A stretch of 64,000 bases of DNA, taken from NCBI GenBank assembly GCA_030762895.1, contig JAUPTC010000015.1, positions 2,956,395-3,020,394 on the forward strand, in the 5' to 3' direction. The position numbers and the translations under genes are program-made. The notes beneath the pieces were generated by a model. It ran no database searches, was not told the DNA's origin, and saw only the letters and a program-made list of their open reading frames with translations. Shown one piece after another: positions 1-14,000 of the stretch (positions are counted from its first letter, which is position 1; every line of letters begins with the position of its first letter). The DNA is from Sophora flavescens (Eukaryota > Streptophyta > Magnoliopsida > Fabales > Fabaceae).

Positions 1-3000
1 GTGTTTTGGGTTTTCGGGTCAAAATTAGGTTTTCGGGTCGAACTTTGGGTTTAGGGTCAAAATTAGGGTTTAGGGTTTGAAATTAGGTGTTGAGTTTTAA
101 ATATTGGGACAAAATAGGGTCAAAATAAGGGCTTTTGGTAAAATTTTAGGTTTTGGGTCCAAATTGGGGTTTTTGGTGAAAAGTTGGGTTTTGGGTCCAA
201 ATTAGGGTTTTTGGTCAAAATTAGGGTTTAGGGTTTGAATTTGGGTTTTGAGTTAAAAATAGGGTTAGAATTAGGGTTTTGGTTTAAGATTAGGGTTTCG
301 GGTCAAAATTAGGGTTCTAGGTCAGATTTAGGATTTATGGTCAAAATTAGGGTTTAGGGTTTGAAATTGGGTTTTGAGTTTAAATTGGGGTTTGGGGTCA
401 AAAATAGGGTTATAATTAGGATTGTGGGTCAACATTAGGGCTTTGGGATAAAATTAGGATTTTGCGTTAAAATTCGGGTTTATGATCAAAATTAGGGTTT
501 AGAGTTTGAATTAGGGTTGTGCGTTTAAAATAGGGTTTTGGTTCAAAATTAGGGTTTTGGGGTTAAAATTTGGGTTTTGGGTCAAAATTTGGGTTTTGGG
601 TCAAAATTTGGTTTTTGAGTTTGAATTAGGGTTTTGAGTTAAAAATTAGGTTAGAATTAGGGTTTAGGGTTTGAAATAGGGTTCGGGGTTTGAAATAGGG
701 GTTTGAGATAAAAATAGGGTTTCGATTTAAAATTAGGGTTTCTGGTCAAAATTAGGGTTCTTGGTCATATTTAGGGTCAAAATTAGGGTTTAGGGTTTAA
801 AATAAGGTTGAGTTTAAATTATGGTATGGGTAAAAAATACGGTTAAAATTAGGGTTTCCGTCAAAATTACGGCTTTGGGTTAAAATTAGAGTTTTGGGTC
901 AAAATTATTGTTTTTGTTCTAGATTAGGGTTTTGAGTTAAAAATAGGGTTTTGGGTAAAAAAATAAGGTTAGAATTCGGGTATTGGGTTAAAATTAGGTT
1001 TAGGGTCAAAATTAGGGTTTAGGGTTTGTAATTTGGTTTTGAGTTTTAAATATTGGGTCAAAATAGGGTCAAAATAAGGGCTTTGGAAAAAATTTTGGGT
1101 TTTGGGTCCAAATTGGGGTTTTGGGTCAAAAGTTGGGTTTTGGATCCAAATTAGGGTTTTTGGTCAAAGTTAGGGTTTAGGGTTTAAATTTGGGTTTTGA
1201 GTTTAAAATAGGGTTTTGGGTCAAAATAGGGATAGAGTTAGGGTTTTGGTCAATATTAGGGTTCTAGGTCAGATTTAGGGTTTAGGGTTTGAAATAGGGT
1301 TTTGAGTTTAAAATAGGGTTTTGGGTCAAAATAGGGTTAGAATCAGTGTTTTGGGTCAAAATTAGGGCTTTGGGTTAAAATTAGGGTTTTGGGTTAAAAT
1401 TCGGGTTTATGATCAAAATTAGGGTTTAGGGTTTGAAATAGGGTTTTGGCTCAAAATTAGGTCTTTGGGGTTAAAATTTGGGTTTTGGGTCATAATTTGG
1501 GTTTAGGGTTTGAATTAGGGTTTTGAGTTAAAAATAAGGTTAGAATTAGGGTTTAGGATTTGAAATAGGGTTCAGGGTCTGAAATAGGGTTTTGAGATAA
1601 AAATTGGGTTTCAATTTAAAATTACGGTATCGTGTCAAAATTAGGGCTTTGGGTTAAAATTAGGGTTTTGTGACAAAATTATGGTTTTTGTTGTAGATTA
1701 GGGTTTTGGGTCAAAAATAAGGTTAGAATTAGGGTTTTGGGTCAAAATTTAGGGTTTCGGGGTCAAATTTAGTGTTTAGGTTCAAAATTAGGGATTAGGG
1801 TTCGATTAGGGTTTTGTGACAAAATTAGGGTTCTGGGTCAAATTTAGGGTTTAGGGTCCAAATTAGGGTTTTGGGTTAAAATTAGGGTTTTGGATCAAAA
1901 TTAGGTTTTTGGGTCAAATTTTGGGTTTAGGATCAAAATTAGGGTTTAGGGTTTGAATTAGGGTTTCCAGTTAAAAATATGGTTTTGCGTAAAAAAAAAT
2001 AAGGTTAGAAATAGGGTTTTGGGTTAAAATTAGGGTGCCGGGTCAAAATTAGAGATTTGGGTTAAAATTAGGGTTTTGGGTGAAATTTTGGGTTTAGGAA
2101 CAAAATTAGGGTTTAGGGTTTGAATTAGGGTTTTGAGTTTAAGATAGGGTTTAGGGTCAAAATTAGGGCCTTGGGGGTTAAAATTTGTGTTTTGGGTTTT
2201 CGGGTCAAAATTAGGTTTTCGGGTCGAACTTTGGGTTTAGGGTCAAAATTAGGGTTTAGGGTTTGAAATTAGGTGTTGAGTTTTAAATATTGGGACAAAA
2301 TAGGGTCAAAATAAGGGCTTTTGGTAAAATTTTAGGTTTTGGGTCCAAATTGGGGTTTTTGGTGAAAAGTTGGGTTTTGGGTCCAAATTAGGGTTTTTGG
2401 TCAAAATTAGGGTTTAGGGTTTGAATTTGGGTTTTGAGTTAAAAATAGGGTTAGAATTAGGGTTTTGGTTTAAAATTAGGGTTTCGGGTCAAAATTAGGG
2501 TTCTAGGTCAGATTTAGGATTTATGGTCAAAATTAGGGTTTAGGGTTTGAAATTGGGTTTTGAGTTTAAATTGGGGTTTGGGGTCAAAAATAGGGTTATA
2601 ATTAGGATTGTCGGTCAACATTAGGGCTTTGGGATAAAATTAGGATTTTGGGTTAAAATTCGGGTTTATGATCAAAATTAGGGTTTAGAGTTTGAATTAG
2701 GGTTGTGCGTTTAAAATAGGGTTTTGGTTCAAAATTAGGGTTTTGGGGTTAAAATTTGGGTTTTGGGTCAAAATTTGGGTTTTGGGTCAAAATTTGGTTT
2801 TTGAGTTTGAATTAGGGTTTTGAGTTAAAAATTAGGTTAGAATTAGGGTTTAGGGTTTGAAATAGGGTTCAGGGTTTGAAATAGGGGTTTGAGATAAAAA
2901 TAGGGTTTCGATTTAAAATTAGGGTTTCTGGTCAAAATTAGGGTTCTTGGTCATATTTAGGGTCAAAATTAGGGTTTAGGGTTTAAAATAAGGTTGAGTT

Positions 3001-4373
3001 TAAAATATGGTATGGGTAAAAAATACGGTTAAAATTAGGGTTTCCGTCAAAATTACGGCTTTGGGTTAAAATTAGAGTTTTGGGTCAAAATTATTGTTTT
3101 TGTTCTAGATTAGGGTTTTGAGTTAAAAATAGGGTTTTGGGTAAAAAAATAAGGTTAGAATTCGGGTATTGGGTTAAAATTAGGTTTAGGGTCAAAATTA
3201 GGGTTTAGGGTTTGTAATTTGGTTTTGAGTTTTAAATATTGGGTCAAAATAGGGTCAAAATAAGGGCTTTGCAAAAAATTTTGGGTTTTGGGTCCAAATT
3301 GGGGTTTTGGGTCAAAAGTTGGGTTTTGGATCCAAATTAGGGTTTTTGGTCAAAGTTAGGGTTTAGGGTTTAAATTTGGGTTTTGAGTTTAAAATAGGGT
3401 TTTGGGTCAAAATAGGGATAGAGTTAGGGTTTCGGGTCAATATTAGGGTTCTAGGTCAGATTTAGGGTTTAGGGTTTGAAATAGGGTTTTGAGTTTAAAA
3501 TAGGGTTTTGGGTCAAAATAGGGTTAGAATCAGTGTTTTGGGTCAAAATTAGGGCTTTGGGTTAAAATTAGGGTTTTGGGTTAAAATTCGGGTTTATGAT
3601 CAAAATTAGGGTTTAGGGTTTGAAATAGGGTTTTGGCTCAAAATTAGGTCTTTGGGGTTAAAATTTGGGTTTTGGGTCATAATTTGGGTTTAGGGTTTGA
3701 ATTAGGGTTTTGAGTTAAAAATAAGGTTAGAATTAGGGTTTAGGATTTGAAATAGGGTTCAGGGTTTGAAATAGGGTTTTGAGATAAAAATTGGGTTTCA
3801 ATTTAAAATTACGGTATCGTGTCAAAATTAGGGCTTTGGGTTAAAATTAGGGTTTTGTGACAAAATTATGGTTTTTGTTGTAGATTAGGGTTTTGGGTCA
3901 AAAATAAGGTTAGAATTAGGGTTTTGGGTCAAAATTTAGGGTTTCGGGGTCAAATTTAGTGTTTAGGTTCAAAATTAGGGATTAGGGTTCGATTAGGGTT
4001 TTGTGACAAAATTAGGGTTCTGGGTCAATTTTAGGGTTTAGGGTCCAAATTAGGGTTTTGGGTTAAAATTAGGGTTTTGGATCAAAATTAGGTTTTTGGG
4101 TCAAATTTTGGGTTTAGGATCAAAATTAGGGTTTAGGGTTTGAATTAGGGTTTCCAGTTAAAAATATGGTTTTGTGTAAAAAAAAATAAGGTTAGAAATA
4201 GTGTTTTGGGTTAAAATTAGGGTTCCGGGTCAAAATTAGAGATTTGGGTTAAAATTAGGGTTTTGGGTGAAATTTTGGGTTTAGGAACAAAATTAGGGTT
4301 TAGGGTTTGAATTAGGGTTTTGAGTTTAAGATAGGGTTTAGGGTCAAAATTAGGGCCTTGGGGGTTAAAATTT

Positions 4374-6546
4374 GTGTTTTGGGTTTTCGGGACAAAATTA
4401 GGTTTTCGGGTCGAACTTTGGGTTTAGGGTCAAAATTAGGGTTTAGGGTTTGAAATTGGGTGTTGAGTTTTAAATATTGGGACAAAATAGGGTCAAAATA
4501 AGGGCTTTTGGTAAAATTTTAGGTTTTGGGTCCAAATTGGGGTTTTTGGTGAAAAGTTGGGTTTTGGGTCCAAATTAGGGTTTTTGGTCAAAATTAGGGT
4601 TTAGGGTTTGAATTTGGGTTTTGGTTTAAAATTAGGGTTTCGGGTCAAAATTAGGGTTCTAGGTCAGATTTAGGATTTATGGTCAAAATTAGGGTTTAGG
4701 GTTTGAAATTGGGTTTTGAGTTTAAATTGGGGTTTTGGGTCAAAAATAGGGTTATAATTAGGATTGTGGGTCAACATTAGGGCTTTGGGATAAAATTAGG
4801 ATTTTGGGTTAAAATTCGGGTTTATGATCAAAATTAGGGTTTAGAGTTTGAATTAGGGTTTTGCGTTTAAAATAGGGTTTTGGGTCAAAATTAGGGCTTT
4901 GGGGTTAAAATTTGGGTTTTGGGTCAAAATTTGGGTTTTGGGTCAAAATTTGGTTTTTGGGTTTGAATTAGGGTTATGAGTTAAAAATTAGGATAGAATT
5001 AGGGTTTAGGGTTTAGGGTTTGAAATAGGGTTCAGGGTTTGAAATAGGGGTTTGAGATAAAAATAGGGTTTCGATTGAAAATTAGGGTTTATGGTCAAAA
5101 TTAGGGTTCTTGGTCATATTTAGGGTCAAAATTAGGGTTTAGGGTTTAAAATAAGGTTGAGTTTAAAATATGGTATGGGTAAAAAATACGGTTAAAATTA
5201 GGGTTTCCGTCAAAATTACGGCTTTGGGTTAAAATTAGAGTTTTGGGTCAAAATTATTGTTTTTGTTCTAGATTAGGGTTTTGAGTTAAAAATAGGGTTT
5301 TGGGTAAAAAAAAATAAGGTTAGAATTCGGGTTTTGGGTTAAAATTAGGTTTCCGGTCAAACTTTGGGTTTAGGGTCAAAATTAGGGTTTAGGGTTTGTA
5401 ATTTGGTTTTGAGTTTTAAATATTGGGTCAAAATAAGGGCTTTGGAAAAAAAATTTGGGTTTTGGGTCCAAATTGGGGTTTTGGGTCAAAAGTTGGGTTT
5501 TGGATCCAAATTAGGGTTTTTTGTCAAAGTTAGGGTTTAGGGTTTAAATTTGGGTTTTGAGTTTAAAATAGGGTTTTGGGTCAAAATAGGGATAGAGTTA
5601 GGGTTTCGGGTCAATATTAGGGTTCTAGGTCAGATTTAGGGTTTAGGGTTTGAAATAGGGTTTTGAGTTTCAAATAGGGTTTTGGGTCAAAATAGGGTTA
5701 GAATCAGTGTTCTGGGTCAAAATTAGGGCTTTGGGTTAAAATTAGGGTTTTGGGTTAAAATTCGGGTTTATGATCAAAATTAGGGTTTAGGGTTTGAAAT
5801 AGGGTTTTGGCTCAAAATTAGGTCTTTGGGGTTAAAATTTGGGTTTTGGGTCATAATTTGGGTTTAGGGTTTGAATTAGGGTTTTGAGTTAAAAATAAGG
5901 TTAGAATTAGGGTTTAGGATTTGAAATAGGGTTCAGGGTTTGAAATAGGGTTTTGAGATAAAAATTGGGTTTCAATTTAAAATTACGGTTTCGTGTCAAA
6001 ATTAGGGCTTTGGGTTAAAATTAGGGTTTTGTGACAAAATTATGGTTTTTGTTGTAGATTAGGGTTTTGGGTCAAAAATAAGGTTAGAATTAGGGTTTTG
6101 GGTCAAAATTTAGGGTTTCGGGGTCAAATTTAGTGTTTAGGTTCAAAATTAGGGATTAGGGTTCGATTAGGGTTTTGTGACAAAATTAGGGTTCTGGGTC
6201 AAATTTAGGGTTTAGGGTCCAAATTAGGGTTTTGGGTTAAAATTAGGGTTTTGGATCAAAATTAGGTTTTTGGGTCAAATTTTGGGTTTAGGATCAAAAT
6301 TAGGGTTTAGGGTTTGAATTAGGGTTTTGAGTTAAAAATATGGTTTTGGGTAAAAAAAATAAGGTTAGAAATAGGGTTTTGGGTTAAAATTAGGGTTTCG
6401 GGTCAAAATTAGAGATTTGGGTTAAAATTAGGGTTTTGGGTGAAATTTTGGGTTTAGGAACAAAATTAGGGTTTAGGGTTTGAATTAGGGTTTTGAGTTT
6501 AAGATAGGGTTTAGGGTCAAAATTAGGGCCTTGGGGGTTAAAATTT
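4374..6546 (+). repeat. HOR unit 3, with a 31-bp deletion and a triple TTTAGGG
   Basis: This is a 2,173-bp copy of the array unit. It opens with the CGGGACAAAA variant, where most units have CGGGTCAAAA. Near 4,612-4,624 it lacks a 31-bp segment between GAATTTGGGTTTTG and GTTTAAAATTAGGG that most units carry. At about 5000-5017 it has three consecutive perfect telomere heptamers, the longest perfect run I noticed in the window. The deletion and the opening variant are both shared with the unit at 28473. Confidence 0.85.
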
Positions 6547-9500
6547 GTGTTTTGGGTTTTCGGGACAAAATTAGGTTTTCGGGTCGAACTTTGGGTTTAG
6601 GGTCAAAATTAGGGTTTAGGGTTTGAAATTGGGTGTTGAGTTTTAAATATTGGGACAAAATAGGGTCAAAATAAGGGCTTTTGGTAAAATTTTAGGTTTT
6701 GGGTCCAAATTGGGGTTTTTGGTGAAAAGTTGGGTTTTGGGTCCAAATTAGGGTTTTTGGTCAAAATTAGGGTTTAGGGTTTGAATTTGGGTTTGAGTTA
6801 TAGGGTTGTGGGTTTTGGTTTAAAATTAGGGTTTGGTCAAAATTAGGGTTCTAGGTCGATTTAGGATTTATGGTCAAAATTAGGGTTTAGGGTTTGAAAT
6901 TGGGTTTTGAGTTTAAATTGGGGTTTTGGGTCAAAAATAGGGTTATAATTAGGATTGTGGGTCAACATTAGGGCTTTGGGATAAAATTAGGATTTTGGGT
7001 TAAAATTCGGGTTTATGATCAAAATTAGGGTTTAGAGTTTGAATTAGGGTTTTGCGTTTAAAATAGGGTTTTGGGTCAAAATTAGGGCTTTGGGGTTAAA
7101 ATTTGGGTTTTGGGTCAAAATTTGGGTTATGGGTCAAAATTTGGTTTTGGGTTTGAATTAGGGTTTTGAGTTAAAAATTAGGTTAGAATTAGGGTTTAGG
7201 GTTTGAAATAGGGTTCAGGGTTTGAAATAGGGGTTTGAGATAAAAATAGGGTTTCGATTTAAAATTAGGGTTTCTGGTCAAAATTAGGGTTCTTGGTCAT
7301 ATTTAGGGTCAAAATTAGGGTTTAGGGTTTAAAATAAGGTTGAGTTTAAAATATGGTATGGGTAAAAAATACGGTTAAAATTAGGGTTTCCGTCAAAATT
7401 ACGGCTTTGGGTTAAAATTAGAGTTTTGGGTCAAAATTATTGTTTTTGTTCTAGATTAGGGTTTTGAGTTAAAAATAGGGTTTTGGGTAAAAAAATAAGG
7501 TTAGAATTCGGGTTTTGGGTTAAAATTAGGTTTCCGGTCAAACTTTGGGTTTAGGGTCAAAATTAGGGTTTAGGGTTTGTAATTTGGTTTTGAGTTGTAA
7601 ATATTGGGTCAAAATAAGGGCTTTGGAAAAAATTTTGGGTTTTGGGTCCAAATTGGGGTTTTGGGTCAAAAGTTGGGTTTTGGATCCAAATTAGGGTTTT
7701 TTGTCAAAGTTAGGGTTTAGGGTTTAAATTTGGGTTTTGAGTTTAAAATAGGGTTTTGGGTCAAAATAGGGATAGAGTTAGGGTTTCGGGTCAATATTAG
7801 GGTTCTAGGTCAGATTTAGGGTTTAGGGTTTGAAATAGGGTTTTGAGTTTAAAAAAGGGTTTTGGGTCAAAATAGGGTTAGAATCAGTGTTTTGGGTCAA
7901 AATTAGGGCTTTGGGTTAAAATTAGGGTTTTGGGTTAAAATTCGGGTTTATGATCAAAATTAGGGTTTAGGGTTTGAAATAGGGTTTTGGCTCAAAATTA
8001 GGTCTTTGGGGTTAAAATTTGGGTTTTGGGTCATAATTTGGGTTTAGGGTTTGAATTAGGGTTTTGAGTTAAAAATAAGGTTAGAATTAGGGTTTAGGAT
8101 TTGAAATAGGGTTCAGGGTTTGAAATAGGGTTTTGAGATAAAAATTGGGTTTCAATTTAAAATTACGGTTTCGTGTCAAAATTAGGGCTTTGGGTTAAAA
8201 TTAGGGTTTTGTGACAAAATTATGGTTTTTGTTGTAGATTAGGGTTTTGGGTCAAAAATAAGGTTAGAATTAGGGTTTTGGGTCAAAATTTAGGGTTTCG
8301 GGGTCAAATTTAGTGTTTAGGTTCAAAATTAGGGATTAGGGTTCGATTAGGGTTTTGTGACAAAATTAGGGTTCTGGGTCAAATTTAGGGTTTAGGGTCC
8401 AAATTAGGGTTTTGGGTTAAAATTAGGGTTTTGGATCAAAATTAGGTTTTTGGGTCAAATTTTGGGTTTAGGATCAAAATTAGGGTTTAGGGTTTGAATT
8501 AGGGTTTTGAGTTAAAAATATGGTTTTGGGTAAAAAAAAAAGGGTTAGAAATAGGGTTTTGGGTTAAAATTAGGGTTTCGGGTCAAAATTAGAGATTTGG
8601 GTTAAAATTAGGGTTTTGGGTGAAATTTTGGGTTTAGGAACAAAATTAGGGTTTAGGGTTTGAATTAGGGTTTTGAGTTTAAGATAGGGTTTAGGGTCAA
8701 AATTAGGGCCTTGGGGGTTAAAATTTGTGTTTTGGGTTTTCGGGTCAAAATTAGGTTTTCGGGTCGAACTTTGGGTTTAGGGTCAAAATTAGGGTTTAGG
8801 GTTTGAAATTGGGTGTTGAGTTTTAAATATTGGGACAAAATAGGGTCAAAATAAGGGCTTTTGGTAAAATTTTAGGTTTTGGGTCCAAATTGGGGTTTTT
8901 GGTGAAAAGTTGGGTTTTGGGTCCAAATTAGGGTTTTTGGTCAAAATTAGGGTTTAGGGTTTGAATTTGGGTTTTGAGTTAAAAATAGGGTTAGAATTAG
9001 GGTTTTGGTTTAAAATTAGGGTTTCGGGTCAAAATTAGGGTTCTAGGTCAGATTTAGGATTTATGGTCAAAATTAGGGTTTAGGGTTTGAAATTGGGTTT
9101 TGAGTTTAAATTGGGGTTTTGGGTCAAAAATAGGGTTATAATTAGGATTGTGGGTCAACATTAGGGCTTTGGGATAAAATTAGGATTTTGGGTTAAAATT
9201 CGGGTTTATGATCAAAATTAGGGTTTAGAGTTTGAATTAGGGTTTTGCGTTTAAAATAGGGTTTTGGGTCAAAATTAGGGCTTTGGGGTTAAAATTTGGG
9301 TTTTGGGTCAAAATTTGGTTTTTGGGTCAAAATTTGGTTTTTGGGTTTGAATTAGGGTTTTGAGTTAAAAATTAGGTTAGAATTAGGGTTTAGGGTTTGA
9401 AATAGGGTTCAGGGTTTGAAATAGGGGTTTGAGATAAAAATAGGGTTTCGATTGAAAATTAGGGTTTATGGTCAAAATTAGGGTTCTTGGTCATATTTAG

Positions 9501-10669
9501 GGTCAAAATTAGGGTTTAGGGTTTAAAATAAGGTTGAGTTTAAAATATGGTATGGGTAAAAAATACGGTTAAAATTAGGGTTTCCGTCAAAATTACGGCT
9601 TTGGGTTAAAATTAGAGTTTTGGGTCAAAATTATTGTTTTTGTTCTAGATTAGGGTTTTGAGTTAAAAATAGGGTTTTGGGTAAAAAAAATAAGGTTAGA
9701 ATTCGGGTTTTGGGTTAAAATTAGGTTTCCGGTCAAACTTTGGGTTTAGGGTCAAAATTAGGGTTTAGGGTTTGTAATTTGGTTTTGAGTTTTAAATATT
9801 GGGTCAAAATAGGGTCAAAATAAGGGCTTTGGAAAAAATTTTGGGTTTTGGGTCCAAATTGGGGTTTTGGGTCAAAAGTTGGCTTTTGGATCCAAATTAT
9901 GGTTTTTGGTCAAAGTTAGGGTTTAGGGTTTAAATTTGGGTTTTGAGTTTAAAATAGGGTTTTGGGTCAAAATAGGGATAGAGTTAGGGTTTCGGGTCAA
10001 TATTAGGGTTCTAGGTCAGATTTAGGGTTTAGGGTTTGAAATAGGGTTTTGAGTTTCAAATAGGGTTTTGGGTCAAAATAGGGTTAGAATCAGTGTTCTG
10101 GGTCAAAATTAGGGCTTTGGGTTAAAATTAGGGTTTTGGGTTAAAATTCGGGTTTATGATCAAAATTAGGGTTTAGGGTTTGAAATAGGGTTTTGGCTCA
10201 AAATTAGGTCTTTGGGGTTAAAATTTGGGTTTTGGGTCATAATTTGGGTTTAGGGTTTGAATTAGGGTTTTGAGTTAAAAATAAGGTTAGAATTAGGGTT
10301 TAGGATTTGAAATAGGGTTCAGGTTTGAAATAGGGTTTTGAGATAAAAATTTGGGTTTCAATTTAAAATTACGGTATCGTGTCAAAATTAGGGCTTTGGG
10401 TTAAAATTAGGGTTTTGTGACAAAATTATGGTTTTTGTTGTAGATTAGGGTTTTGGGTCAAAAATAAGGTTAGAATTAGGGTTTTGGGTCAAAATTTAGG
10501 GTTTCAGGGTCAAATTTAGTGTTTAGGGTCAAAATTAAGGATTAGGGTTCGATTAGGGTGTTGTGACAAAATTAGGGTTCTGGGTCAAATTTAGGGTTTA
10601 GGGTCCAAATTAGGGTTTTGGGTTAAAATTAGGGTTTTGGATCAAAATTAGGTTTTTGGGTCAAATTTT

Positions 10670-11010
10670 GGGTTTAGTATCAAAATTAGGGTTTATGTTT
10701 TGAATTAGGGTTTTGAGTTAAAAATATGGTTTTGGGTAAAAAAATAAGGTTAGAAATAGGGTTTTGGGTTAAAATTAGGGTTTTGGTCAAAATTAGAGAT
10801 TTGGGTTAATATTATGGTTTTGGGTGATAATTTGTGTTTATGAACAAAATTAGTGTTTAGGGTTTGAATTAGGGTTTTGAGTTTAAGATAGGGTTTTGGG
10901 TCAAAATTAGGGCTTTGGGGGTTAAAATTTGGGTTTTCGGGTCAAAATTATTTTTTTGGGTCGAACTTTTTGTTTAGTGTCAAAATTATGGTGTAGGGTT
11001 TGAAATTGGG
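10670..11010 (+). repeat. Diverged patch at the unit 5/6 boundary
   Basis: A short stretch carries many substitutions relative to the same positions in other units. Examples are TTTTTTTGGGTCGAAC, TTTAGTGTCAAAATTATGG and GATAATTTGTGTTTATG, mostly G-to-T or A-to-T on the + strand. The usual unit-start anchor is shortened here, so this boundary (about 10931) is placed by alignment with neighbours. Sequence on both sides returns to the standard form. Confidence 0.7.
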
Positions 11011-14000
11011 TGTTGAGTTTTAAATATTGGGACAAAATAGGGTCAAAATAAGGGCTTTTGGTAAAATTTTAGGTTTTGGGTCCAAATTGGGGTTTTTGGT
11101 GAAAAGTTGGGTTTTGGGTCCAAATTAGGGTTTTTGGTCAAAATTAGGGTTTAGGGTTTGAATTTGGGTTTTGAGTTAAAAATAGGTTAAATTAGGGTTT
11201 TGGTTTAAAATTAGGGTTTGGTCAAAATTAGGGTTCTAGGTCAGATTTAGGATTTATGGTCAAAATTAGGGTTTAGGGTTTGAAATTGGGTTTTGAGTTT
11301 AAATTGGGGTTTTGGGTCAAAAATAGGGTTATAATTAGGATTGTGGGTCAACATTAGGGCTTTGGGATAAAATTAGGATTTTGGGTTAAAATTCGGGTTT
11401 ATGATCAAAATTAGGGTTTAGAGTTTGAATTAGGGTTTTGCGTTTAAAATAGGGTTTTGGGTCAAAATTAGGGCTTTGGGGTTAAAATTTGGGTTTTGGG
11501 TCAAAATTTGGGTTTTGGGTCAAAATTTGGTTTTTGGGTTTGAATTAGGGTTATGAGTTAAAAATTAGGATAGAATTAGGGTTTAGGGTTTGAAATAGGG
11601 TTCAGGGTTTGAAATAGGGGTTTGAGATAAAAATAGGGTTTCGATTTAAAATTAGGGTTTCTGGTCAAAATTAGGGTTCTTGGTCATATTTAGGGTCAAA
11701 ATTAGGGTTTAGGGTTTAAAATAAGGTTGAGTTTAAAATATGGTATGGGTAAAAAATACGGTTAAAATTAGGGTTTCCGTCAAAATTACGGCTTTGGGTT
11801 AAAATTAGAGTTTTGGGTCAAAATTATTGTTTTTGTTCTAGATTAGGGTTTTGAGTTAAAAATAGGGTTTTGGGTAAAAAAATAAGGTTAGAATTCGGGT
11901 GTTGGGTTAAAATTAGGTTTCCGGTCAAACTTTGGGTTTAGGGTCAAAATTAGGGTTTAGGGTTTGTAATTTGGTTTTGAGTTTTAAATATTGGGTCAAA
12001 ATAGGGTCAAAATAAGGGCTTTGGAAAAAAATTTTGGGTTTTGGGTCCAAATTGGGGTTTTGGGTCAAAAGTTGGCTTTTGGATCCAAATTAGGGTTTTT
12101 GGTCAAAGTTAGGGTTTAGGGTTTAAATTTGGGTTTTGAGTTTAAAATAGGGTTTTGGGTCAAAATAGGGATAGAGTTAGGGTTTCGGGTCAATATTAGG
12201 GTTCTAGGTCAGATTTAGGGTTTAGGGTTTGAAATAGGGTTTTGAGTTTCAAATAGGGTTTTGGGTCAAAATAGGGTTAGAATCAGTGTTCTGGGTCAAA
12301 ATTAGGGCTTTGGGTTAAAATTAGGGTTTTGGGTTAAAATTCGGGTTTATGATCAAAATTAGGGTTTAGGGTTTGAAATAGGGTTTTGGCTCAAAATTAG
12401 GTCTTTGGGGTTAAAATTTGGGTTTTGGGTCATAATTTGGGTTTAGGGTTTGAATTAGGGTTTTGAGTTAAAAATAAGGTTAGAATTAGGGTTTAGGATT
12501 TGAAATAGGGTTCAGGGGTTTGAAATAGGGTTTTGAGATAAAAATTGGGTTTCAATTTAAAATTACGGTTTCGTGTCAAAATTAGGGCTTTGGGTTAAAA
12601 TTAGGGTTTTGTGACAAAATTATGGTTTTTGTTGTAGATTAGGGTTTTGGGTCAAAAATAAGGTTAGAATTAGGGTTTTGGGTCAAAATTTAGGGTTTCG
12701 GGGTCAAATTTAGTGTTTAGGGTCAAAATTAGGGATTAGGGTTCGATTAGGGTTTTGTGACAAAATTAGGGTTTGGGTCAAATTTAGGGTTTAGGGTCCA
12801 AATTAGGGTTTTGGGGTTAAAATTAGGGTTTTGGATCAAAATTAGGTTTTTGGGTCAAATTTTGGGTTTAGGATCAAAATTAGGGTTTAGGGTTTGAATT
12901 AGGGTTTTGAGTTAAAAATATGGTTTTGGGTAAAAAAAATAAGGTTAGAAATAGGGTTTTGGGTTAAAATTAGGGTTTCGGGTCAAAATTAGAGATTTGG
13001 GTTAAAATTAGGGTTTTGGGTGAAATTTTGGGTTTAGGAACAAAATTAGGGTTTAGGGTTTGAATTAGGGTTTTGAGTTTAAGATAGGGTTTAGGGTCAA
13101 AATTAGGGCCTTGGGGGTTAAAATTTGTGTTTTGGGTTTTCGGGTCAAAATTAGGTTTTCGGGTCGAACTTTGGGTTTAGGGTCAAAATTAGGGTTTAGG
13201 GTTTGAAATTGGGTGTTGAGTTTTAAATATTGGGACAAAATAGGGTCAAAATAAGGGCTTTTGGTAAAATTTTAGGTTTTGGGTCCAAATTGGGGTTTTT
13301 GGTGAAAAGTTGGGTTTTGGGTCCAAATTAGGGTTTTTGGTCAAAATTAGGGTTTAGGGTTTGAATTTGGGTTTTGAGTTAAAAATAGGGTTAGAATTAG
13401 GGTTTCGGGTCAAAATTAGGGTTCTAGGTCAGATTTAGGATTTATGGTCAAAATTAGGGTTTAGGGTTTGAAATTGGGTTTTGAGTTTAAATTGGGGTTT
13501 TGGGTCAAAAATAGGGTTATAATTAGGATTGTGGGTCAACATTAGGGCTTTGGGATAAAATTAGGATTTTGGGTTAAAATTCGGGTTTATGATCAAAATT
13601 AGGGTTTAGAGTTTGAATTACGGTTTTGCGTTTAAAATAGGGTTTTGGGTCAAAATTAGGGCTTTGGGGTTAAAATTTGGGTATTGGGTCAAAATTTGGG
13701 TTTTGGGTCAAAATTTGGTTTTTGGGTTTGAATTAGGGTTTTGAGTTAAAAATTAGGTTAGAATTAGGGTTTAGGGTTTGAAATAGGGTTCAGGGTTTGA
13801 GATAAAAATAGGGTTTCTGGTCAAAATTAGGGTTTCTGGTCAAAATTAGGGTTCTTGGTCATATTTAGGGTCAAAATTAGGGTTTAGGGTTTAAAATAAG
13901 GTTGAGTTTAAAATATGGTATGGGTAAAAAATACGGTTAAAATTAGGGTTTCCGTCAAAATTACGGCTTTGGGTTAAAATTAGAGTTTTGGGTCAAAATT

